Below are positions 56,401 to 64,000 of a DNA stretch of 64,000 nucleotides, one piece after another. The stretch comes from Aurelia coerulea (lineage: Eukaryota > Cnidaria > Scyphozoa > Semaeostomeae > Ulmaridae), in assembly GCA_039566865.1 (NCBI GenBank), contig CM076954.1:7572001-7636000 (forward strand), written 5' to 3'. Position 1 is the stretch's first letter; each line of letters starts with the position of its first letter. The notes beneath the pieces were generated by a model. The model did no database searches. It was not told the origin of the DNA and saw nothing but the letters and a program-made list of their open reading frames with translations. Made by a program: the position numbers and the translations under genes.

Positions 56401-58104
56401 TGGGCCTTACAGTATTTTCATCCATACGTCTATGGTAGACATGTTACAGTGTTCACAGATCACAGAGCTCTTCAGTGGTTAAAAACGATGAAACACCCCA
56501 ATGGCAAGCTAGCCCGTTGGATATTAAAGTTGGAAGAGTATGACTATGCAGTCGAGCATCGACCAGGCGCAATGATGCAACATGTAGATGCACTTTCACG
56601 AGCCCCAGTCAACAGTATTCAAGTTTCAAGATATTCAGTGAATGAGTTGCAAGAGTTGCAAGATTTGGATGAAGATTTATCCCGAGTAAAAGGATGGATT
56701 CGAGAAGGCAGCCGGCCTGAACACAAACCAAAGGACGGTACCGAGGTACTGTATGCATTATACAACATATTTGATTCTTTATTGGTTGAGAAAGATCTCT
56801 TGAGCAGAAAGTGGGTAGATGATACGGGAAAAGAGAGGCATCAAGTAATCTTACCGAAGTTCATTACGCCAACCATCCTGAAAGAGGCTCATGAACAGAT
56901 CGGTCATATGGGCGTGGCCAAGACCTTCGACATCATACAAAGGAAGTTTTATTGGCCAGGTTTCTTTAAAGCAGTTGAAGATTTTTGCGCTCGCTGTGAA
57001 ATATGCGCTAAAAACAAGACAGTACCCCGACCACGCTGGCCATTAAAACCAATTGAAATTGTTCCAATTCCGTTTTATATGATTGGCGTCGATTTGATTG
57101 GTCCTTTGAAGACAACCCGTTCAGGAAACAAGTACATCTTATCCGTCATCGATTACTATACCAAGTATGCAGAAGCAGAGGCTCTTCCAAACCAAGAAGC
57201 AGAAACGATTGTGAGAGCATTAGAGGAAATATTTGCACGTCATGGCATGCCATCTGTTTTACTTACAGACCAAGGACGAAATTTCGAATCCCATCTTGTC
57301 AAATCAGTTTGCCAACTTTTTGGAATCGAGAAAAGAAGAACAACAGCGTATCATCCTCAAACAGACGGACTTTGTGAAAGATTCAACGGCGTATTGAAGG
57401 CACTATTGAGAATGAAAGTGAATAACGACAAAGATGATTGGGACGAACAACTTCCACACGCTCTTTTGGCATACCGAGTGAGCAAGCAATCCTCTACCGG
57501 AGTAACACCCTTTGAGATGTTATATGGTCGAGACGTCAGACTGCCAATGGGTGCAGAGCAAGATGAAATACAAGCAAAGCCAACTCATGGTCCCGCAAAG
57601 TATCTAGAAGATTTAAAGAAGAGACAAGACGATATACGAAAGATAGTAGTCGAGAAATTGAAGAAAGCACAACAGAAACAGAAGAAGAATTACGATATAA
57701 AGCACCGCTCGAGACAAAGCAAAGCGTTTAACATTGGAGACACAGTACTTCTGAAGAATTTTAGAGCAAGAGGCTTACAAGAGAAATTTATCGGACCATA
57801 CATGATCATCGGAATTCAAGAAGGAGATTATGAAATAGAATCGATGAAAGACAAGAAGAGGAAAATTGTCCATTTCAACAGTTTGAAACCGTTCAAAATT
57901 GACTATGAACTTTAAGAAATTCCGGAAGAAGTTGACGATTTGTACAGTGACGAATCAGAAATTGATGAATCCATATTTGAGATTGAGGATCCAAGACCCC
58001 AGGAAATCGGAAGAGAACTCGAAATTGAGAACAATCGACCTTACAATTTGAGGCGCAACCGAAGGCCTCCAGAACGTTATAGAGTTCCTGTGCTGGACTA
58101 TTGA
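53446..58104 (+). pseudogene. Ty3/Gypsy Gag-Pol, one frameshift and one nonsense codon
   Basis: ATG 53446 (MPDDNPAAGQAAQ) opens gag. A one-base deletion near 53605 shifts into the long frame 53668-57915 (1415 codons). In that frame: three CCHC knuckles (about residues 144, 176 and 212), protease DTG (290), RT YLDD (714), RNase H TDAS (862), integrase HHCC (from about 1074) and the D, D, E residues near 1139, 1199 and 1235 (GVDLIGP, TDQGRNF, GLCERFN). TAA at 57913-57915 is followed by an in-frame acidic tail ending YNLRRNRRPPERY (stop near 58103), typical of Gypsy C-termini, so the TAA is probably a mutation. Gag and Pol share one frame, with no separate frameshift signal seen. Its products assemble particles and integrate cDNA. 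Confidence 0.93.
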
Positions 58105-58344
58105 TTAAAGTTTAAAAAGAAGCATCAGACTTTCATCAAACTGCTTATTGTACATAACATTTGACATTGAGATACGTTGCTGAGAAGAACTATGGACAGG
58201 AAAAGAAAAAATTGCAAAAAAAATTGACTCATTTATTGTAGTTGAAGTATCGTAAACTAGGTTATTAGGTATCCTTTTTTTTGGCATTCTATATTTTTTA
58301 TAATTCTTTTATTTGGGGGTTATGCATATTTTAGGCCGGGGGAG

Positions 58345-58587
58345 TGTGAAGATGTGAGGAGAAAATAAATTGGGAAAGATTGTGAGAGGTCTGGAACGAG
58401 ACATGAAAATATGATTATGTGATTAGATGAGTGAGAGCAAGGAGAAAGGAAAGACGTTAAGTGGAATAGGTTGTGGAGAACGAAGTTATACGTTAGGTTG
58501 TTGGGAATACAAGAGACACGTGAGAAAAGAAAACGAAATTAACTTGTTTTATTTTGAGTATAGCTGCTTTCGGTGCGCTTCGTTACA
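58345..58587 (+). repeat. 3' LTR of Ty3/Gypsy element
   Basis: A copy of 53054-53296 with G for A at two sites (in CACGTGAG and AACGAAATT). Followed directly by ATCG. Confidence 0.95.
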
Positions 58588-58591
58588 ATCG

Positions 58592-58824
58592 AAAAAGAAG
58601 AGGAGAAGAGGAAAAAGTACGAAGATCTTAGAAGAGAAGTGGCAAAACTATGGAGTGTCAGGAAAGTAGTGATAAATTCAATCACCATCGGAGCTCTTGG
58701 GACAATGAGCAAAAACTTTTAGAGATATGTTGAGCAACTTGAAATGGGACAGATGACATCTTTATTAAAAAAGACTTGTGTAGTTGGCACAATGAAGATA
58801 ATTAGAAGGACTCTGGACACCTAA
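58592..58824 (+). pseudogene. RLE-type LINE C-terminus, right of the Gypsy insertion
   Basis: EKRKKYEDLRREVAKLWSVR, then INSITIGALGTMSKNF, TAG, then a Leu/Lys-rich end and TAA at about 58822-58824. Collinear with the 46535-47467 C-terminus and completing the fragment interrupted at 53049. The 3' UTR runs to a TAAT-rich array at 58903-58932. Confidence 0.8.
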
Positions 58825-58929
58825 GATTGTGGGATTCAGACAAAGCCCAGACAAACCCAGACAAAGCCGCCAAACATAAAAAAGGCGCGAAGAAAGGACA
58901 ATAATGATAATAATAATTATTATTATTAT

Positions 58930-59945
58930 TATAAGATATAAAAACACCACTGTTTATTTGAATACGTTTCGATAAAAATCTTCTTCAGTTAAACTAAACC
59001 AGAGTACAGCCGAGTATTTATGCATTTTAAAAATCTTATTTACATGACAATATATTTACACAACCTAAGCAAAAATCATGCCAAATTATATTACAAACAA
59101 TGAAATAGCATTTACCGCCACCACTGTTAAAAGAAAGTTTTTAAGTTTTAGATGACTCCTAGTAAACAACCATTTTGAGATATATGCGTGGCACCATTAA
59201 TTAGCACACCTGGGACTGGAAACTCTTCTGTTATTGGAGCCAAGACCTTTGAGAAAAGACACCCGCTCAATAGCCCTCTAAGGATTTGCAGAACAGCTAA
59301 AAACTATTTTAGCTAATGCTAAATCCCAGATGGCAAGGTAGGGGATTCCACCCTACCACCATGTGCGTAAAAACACAAAGCCAAAGGTTGAAGTGCCCCA
59401 CCCATGCAGATCCTAGCTTCTAAATGTAACGATAGAATTTATGCCGACCCGCAAGCAAACATATCGAGTTCAATATCTGCTGCTCTTTCGTTCAGGCCAG
59501 CAGGTGAAAACGTACCAAGTTTGTATTGCCAAAGCAACTCTTTCCTACGAAGGGAAAAGACATTATCTGCCCCATCGATTATCCTAATACTAACCGAAAA
59601 GTTACCCCCATGTTGTTCCTCGCAAAAATGGCTGAAGAAACCAGCCTGTGGAACGGGCTTTCCCGTCGCCAGACTTCCCTCGTTATGTTTGCGTGCATAT
59701 GTCCTAAAATACGATTTGTAGACATTGAGCCTTTGTCGAAACTTGTTTTTGGTGCTGCCAATATATTTTTTATTGCAGCAGTCACATTGCAACATGTAAA
59801 CCACACTTTCTGTATTGCAATGATAGGCCCCCGAAAATATTTTGAATGTCCTTGAGTCATTGGCATTGGCAAAAGTATCCCCCTCTCGTATCAAAGGACA
59901 TATTTGACAATTTCTTCTACCGTTACATTTAAATGTCCCCCTTTA
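58930..59945 (-). pseudogene. Penelope-like element 4, GIY-YIG part and 3' UTR
   Basis: The minus frame 59894-59439 holds the core VVYMLQCDCCNKKYIGST, KPVPQAGFFSHFCEEQHGG and RRKELLWQYKLGTFSPAGLN, closely resembling 48215-48797. The Cys cluster just upstream (about 59900-59920, plus GGACATATTTGACAATTTC) lies across the duplicated junction. The RT is missing. The 3' UTR (58930-59438) contains the same GGTAGGGTGGAAT block and ends at a hammerhead-like core and a TTA array. Its 5' boundary is scrambled by a small inverted duplication. Confidence 0.88.
58966..58988 (-). ncRNA. Hammerhead-like core
   Basis: The minus strand reads CTGAAGA, GAT/ATC with a TTTT loop, then GAAACG, next to a TTA array. 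CUGANGA is satisfied. Stem I/III evidence is lacking. Confidence 0.45.
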
Positions 59946-60100
59946 AATGACATTTAAATGTAACGGTAGAAGAAATTGTATGTCCTTGAAAATATTTTGA
60001 ATGTCCTTGAGTCATTGGCATTGGCAAAAGAATCCCCCTCTCGTATCAAGGACATATTTGACAATTTCTTCTACCGTTACATTTAAATGTTCCCCTTTCG
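59820..60100. repeat. Local inverted and direct duplication at a Penelope 5' end
   Basis: CTACCGTTACATTTAAATG near 59920 is followed by its inverse (CATTTAAATGTAACGGTAG) near 59950. A stretch of about 100 bp (GAAAATATTTTGAATGTCC to the ACATTTAAATG block) occurs at both 59833 and 59988. A TAA array follows at 60105-60134. Confidence 0.8.
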
Positions 60101-60134
60101 AATAAGAATAATAATAATGATAATAATAATATTA

Positions 60135-60715
60135 TTGCACGATTGCCAAGCCTCAAGGACAAAATAAGGAACCATTTTAGAATTGTACGACAAAGAGATA
60201 AATTCAACAGGGCAACATTTCGTTTTCAACAGACCGAGAAGTTTGTTTTGATTTGGGGATTGACCAATCAGATCTCGCTATTTTCAAAGATGGCGGCCCG
60301 CTGTAAGCAAGCAAACCTCAGAAAAAGGGCTAAAACCTATCTTTGTTTTTGTTCCACGGATTTGCGGTTTTCGAATATTTTCAAACAATAACAACGAATT
60401 TCTTAAATATGAACTCTGATGCACACTTCCAATGTGCATTTTCCCGATATTCGGCCTAAATCAAGAATAACAGGGTGTTGAAACTAAGGAAAAAATCGCA
60501 CGGTTTCAGACCATACCCTCGCCATTACTTATTCAAATAATTTGCAGGAAATTTACTTGGAAATTAAAACATGCCCGAAAAGATTATTTTACAAGTCATT
60601 CCACTTTGAAATTGACAAATAAAAACAGATCTTTAGTCCTAATGAGTTAAAGTCAAAGGGGTTGACTGCTTTGTCTATCAAAAGTGTAGATTTCCAGGAT
60701 ATTTTATGTTAAGGG
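60135..60715. other. No supported gene
   Basis: It has a CCAAT-like word (GACCAATCAG) and AAGATGGCGG near 60260-60300, resembling the promoter-like cluster in the 19590 palindrome, but no linked coding exon. Confidence 0.35.
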
Positions 60716-62115
60716 TCATAGAACCATATCTGTTGGACATTTGCAACGACCTGAATTGGCAAGCGCTTTGCAAGCGCTTCGAACTGCCTTCACCAAGGAC
60801 TTATCCATGAGCTCCGATTGCTCCTCTGTAAACCTCGTATTGTAAAAGTGGTGGAGAATCTTCGCGAGGGCCATGTTATTTAAAGCACTAGCCTTTAGAG
60901 AGAGAGGCAATTTGCAGCTTGTTTTTTTCTCCAATAAATCTTTATAGCTTTCTATAACTTCATACACCTGAACAGCATCTTCGCCGGAAAGCGAGAGAGC
61001 CTTTCCAGGATACTTATAGGACTTGTCGCGGGGATAAACTTCGATGGCATTTCCTTGAATTGACACCGTTGGCTTCTTATCTGCCATTCCTTTGTACCAG
61101 TTGTTGCCAGACCTCCTTGCATACATAACTGCACATTTACTGGGTTTGACCTCTAAACCTGCTATCTCCATGGCAACTTGTCCGATATCAAACATCTCAT
61201 TTATAATCGTTTCGTCATAATTGAAAACAACAACATCATCTGCAAATGGATTGATCCTTCTTTCATCTTCGATACCCCGTCTTATAACAGCCTCTCTTAC
61301 CATAGGCTTGCAAACGCTGTCAATTACTAATATGAATAAAAGTGCACTCAAAGAGTCACTTGTCTTTGTTCCCCTGATTATATTGAACTCTTTACTAAAT
61401 TCAAATCCACAAATCACAGAAAACGAAGAGTAACGGTAAAGATCTTCGACCAAACAACAATAAATCAAAGGAATGTGAAATTCCCCGAGAGTTTCAAAAA
61501 GGAAACTATGCTCAATGCTACCAAATGCGTCCGCAAAATCCACAAAAACTGCACAAAACTTTGTACTCAAATATCTGAAATCATCCATTGCGGCTTTCAA
61601 ACTGAAGATCAATTCCTTTCTGTCACGATCCGGAAGGAAATCACGCTGCCAAAAGGCAATCTCATTGGATATGAGGGGAGTGATTCGCTTGCAGATTGCT
61701 TTCGAAATCACTTTGTAGCAAGTGGGTAAAAGAGATATATCCCTAAGCGTTGACAACTCATTGATACTAAAATTCTTCTTGGGGATTCGTTGGACGATTG
61801 ATTTTTTCCACGATGCTGGTATTCGCAAATTCACAAGCAAAACTTTCAATATATTCGCAAATGCATATCCATTTTCAATAAACATTTCCTTCATGTCCTC
61901 ATAAGAAACCCCATCGGCACCACAGCTTTTCCCATTGGGGCAGCCTTTCACAGTAGATTCAATCTCATCATAACTGAAAAAATGACCATAATTCACAGAA
62001 GCCAATGCCTCCTCACGATCAAAGAATGGAGGTACAATTCCTCGAAAGCCATTAGATTCAGCAAATTTGCTCGACTGAGCGTAATAATCTTCATTATTTT
62101 CTAATTCATTGCATT
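60716..62115 (-). pseudogene. R2/NeSL-type LINE reverse transcriptase fragment
   Basis: The frame is open from about 62115 (EDYYAQSSKFAESNGFRG), upstream of the ATG at 62005, to the stop at 60716. RT blocks: CPNGKSCGADGVSYEDMK, ISLLPTCYKVISKAICKRI, FVDFADAFGSIEH, GTKTSDSLSALLFILVID (usually KQGDPLSPLLF, so diverged) and catalytic NPFADDVVVF (61228-61252). DxxDAFGSI and this spacing fit RLE-type LINEs rather than the CR1-like elements elsewhere. The thumb is present; the zinc finger and endonuclease are missing. No stop in over 460 codons, so decay is mainly by truncation. It is a different lineage from the 46535 and 52652 fragments or their missing RT; the parts do not overlap. Confidence 0.87.
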
Positions 62116-62520
62116 CAACCGAAAATAACTTTATTTATTAACTAAACTACAATACACATATAGTAGTGCGGTCAGTCTAGCAAGATTGTATATAGGTGTG
62201 CCAAATAGAGCTAACACGGAAAGCACATTATTCCTATCGTTCGTACGTTCATTTGATACATGTAACCTGACTTTCTGAAAACAGGGAGGGAATGGGTGGG
62301 AGGGATCCTATCTTTCATAAAAGTACTTGCTATCGACCTGTGATTCTCCACGCCTTGAGGAGCTTTTTATATTTGCCTACTAAGCACGCCTCCACGGAGA
62401 TCGTGCAACAGTATTCCCTTAAGGAACTTAACAATGCTACTACAAAATAGTTTCCTATTGTACTGTTAATAAATTCATTTCCTTTGCACTGAAATTTCAG
62501 CATTCTCGATATTAGGCCAA

Positions 62521-62682
62521 TAGACCATTTTGACGTTTAGAAAAGGGCCTGGGGAGAACAACAATTTTCTGGTAAATGGCTGCAACAGTTCAATTTACCG
62601 TTGGTGAAAAGCCCTGTGGCAGCCATTTACCAGAAAAGTATTGCTCTCCCCAGATCCTTTTTCCAAATGTCAAAATGGTCTA
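62521..62682. mobile_element. 162-bp MITE with TAGACCATTTTGAC ends
   Basis: TAGACCATTTTGAC at 62521 is inverted at 62669-62682. The arms extend inward to a near-complete hairpin (CAGCCATTTACCAG at the loop side). TA may be the target duplication. Non-coding. Confidence 0.75.
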
Positions 62683-63188
62683 TAGCCGTTGTTCCTTATT
62701 ATAGAAATCACTTCTTCCTTCGCTCCAACCACAAACAGGTCAGCTTTTCCTTTGATACTTCGTTTCGATTGTCATTCCCTCTTCTTTTTGACGAAAAGAA
62801 TTGTATAATTGTAGTGATAACATATTTCAATTGTTTACTTATGTACTCAATTCTGTTCACAGCGTTATCTATGCAGTAATTGTCGTCCCTCGGGAATAGT
62901 CGCAAACTACCACAAACAAATTTCAAAAAGCTCACGCTCCACTCCGCCCCATTCAATTTCTTGGCCAAAAACTTGTTGTTTTGGTAAAATATCCCCGATA
63001 ATAGGGTAGGGTGGGGTAATCTGGGTCTACGGGGTAAAGTGGGTCTACTGGGCTTTTTGCTAGAAATATCCTTCCTCGTTAAAGGAAAGAAAGGGTGGCT
63101 ATCTTTCTTTTAATGTCTGCATAATAACCTCCTTTTTTACATAAAACATTCGTCTTAGATGAATCTCTACTCGTTTTATAAAATAACT
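62683..63188. other. No supported gene
   Basis: A G-rich tract (GGGTAGGGTGGGGTAATCTG) lies near 63003-63025. The short frames lack homology. Confidence 0.35.
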
Positions 63189-64000
63189 TTATTATTATTA
63201 TTATTATTATTAACAATTTCTTTTACGTTGGCAAGAAAAATATATATATATATAGCTAATAAGCTAATTAACGCCAACAAATAAGTTAAAACTTAATTTA
63301 CAATTTTCTACTTTAAAACCTACAAAAACCCTAAATCTTTAATGAAAACTTTGCACAATCTGCAGATGCAAGTATTTCCATGCCATAATTTTATTTTTCG
63401 CTTGAATTCAAATAACGCGTTGGAATCTTTAGTTTCTTTTGGCAACGAGGACCACAAAAGGTGACCTCTGTACTGAATATTTTCTATTCCGTATGTTGTT
63501 GTCTTTATATTCGGCAACTGCAAATGATTCTCACTTCTCAAACTGTAGTGAATATTTCTCTCAGTAAAAATGTTTTTCATAAGTGTTGGATTTAGATTGT
63601 TTTTTGTTTTGAATATTTCAAGCATTAGCAATTGCAGATTGTGCTGATGAATGGTAACATATTTTTTCTTCAACTTTTCTAGCTCTGATATACTATCTCT
63701 GCATACCAATCGCAGTGCTCTTTCGTGAATGCGATTTAATTTTGAATTAGTTGCCCTATCATTAAACATCCATACAAGTGGGCAATAATTGAATTGTGCC
63801 CTGATGAAGGAATTCATTAAAATTTCTGATTTGATAGGATCAATGTAATTAGACAAGCGAGCCAGTGCGTGAAGCTTTTGGTTGGCCTTTTTATATAAAT
63901 CTTCAACATGTTTTTTGAAACTTAATTTCTTATCAAAAGTCACACCTAGCAGCTTTTCATAATCACTTTCCTTAATTCTTGAATTTCCAATTGTGACCCT
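63189..64000 (-). pseudogene. CR1-like LINE 3' end, cut by window edge
   Basis: The RT thumb and C-terminus on the minus strand (63320-64000, open to the window end): TIGNSRIKESDYEKLLGVTF, CPLVWMFNDRATNSKLN, IHERALRLVCRD, ending CICRLCKVFIKDLGF with the CxCxxC tail. Very similar in order to 34838-35600. The 3' UTR shares ACAATTTCTTT(T)ACGTTGG and the terminal TTA array (63189-63212) with that element, so both are one family. The catalytic part would lie beyond the window. Confidence 0.9.

Larger units (their letters stand above)
53054..58587 (+). mobile_element. Near-intact Ty3/Gypsy LTR retrotransposon
   Basis: Paired 243-bp LTRs, 4-bp target duplication ATCG (53050-53053 and 58588-58591), a primer-binding site, a gag-pol frame and a purine-rich tract (GGCCGGGGGAG, 58334-58344) before the 3' LTR. 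LTR divergence of about 2/243 indicates a young insertion. It is inserted in the endonuclease region of an RLE LINE. Confidence 0.96.

Noticed and set aside
1..64000. tRNA, rRNA or CRISPR-like arrays
   Set aside because: No cloverleaf with A/B boxes, no rRNA-like block, and no regularly spaced repeats with unique spacers were seen. The regular repeats are microsatellites.

Overview
This is eukaryotic, almost certainly metazoan, DNA. It is AT-rich, has spliced gene fragments with GT/AG boundaries, and is packed with transposable elements. The mixture (CR1-like LINEs with 2A peptides, Penelope-like elements with GIY-YIG domains and hammerhead-like motifs, R2/NeSL-type LINEs, a Ty3/Gypsy element, many foldback/MITE elements and long TAA arrays) fits a marine invertebrate. 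A cnidarian such as a coral or anemone is my best guess, by inference only. No rRNA, tRNA, CRISPR array or bacterial operon was seen.

Layout. 1-3.6 kb: gene-free repeats with a TTAA-flanked foldback. 3.66-7.4 kb: a CR1-like LINE (minus) with a hydrophobic N-terminal module, a 2A peptide, endonuclease and RT. 8.2-8.5 kb: an unrecognised acidic-tailed exon-like ORF. 9.06-10.5 kb: a decayed LINE. 10.5-14.4 kb: two Penelope-like elements in tandem (minus). 14.9-18.3 kb: a large foldback with a 9-bp target duplication, an internal 8-bp-TSD element and a duplicated, order-swapped module pair. 18.4-24.9 kb: an inverted-repeat-bounded, TTAA-flanked segment. It holds a broken three-exon P2X7-tail-like gene whose second intron contains a 3-kb palindrome (9-bp TSD) and a mariner-like MITE, itself split by a LINE. 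24.9-29.3 kb: further nested MITEs and foldbacks.

29.4-38.2 kb holds the best cellular gene evidence: two phase-compatible plus-strand exons of a glutamate carboxypeptidase II/NAALADase-like protein. They are separated by an 8.6-kb intron filled with foldback, LINE and Gypsy debris. 38.7-39.3 kb is an R2-like C-terminal relic. 40.5-44.95 kb is a complete, young 2A-bearing LINE with poly(A) and a 12-13-bp target duplication. 46-50 kb is a patchwork of R2-like 3' ends and Penelope 3' ends around TAA arrays. 53.05-58.59 kb is a nearly intact Ty3/Gypsy element with 243-bp LTRs and a 4-bp TSD, inserted into an R2-like LINE. 58.9-64 kb has another Penelope 3' portion, an R2/NeSL-type RT, a small MITE and a LINE cut by the window edge.

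Most coding sequence belongs to elements that act independently. The recurring themes are: 2A peptides joining a membrane-like module to a LINE polyprotein; ribozyme-like cores at Penelope 3' ends; TAA arrays at the 3' ends of several unrelated families; and layered insertions whose order can be read from target duplications and from related uninterrupted copies.
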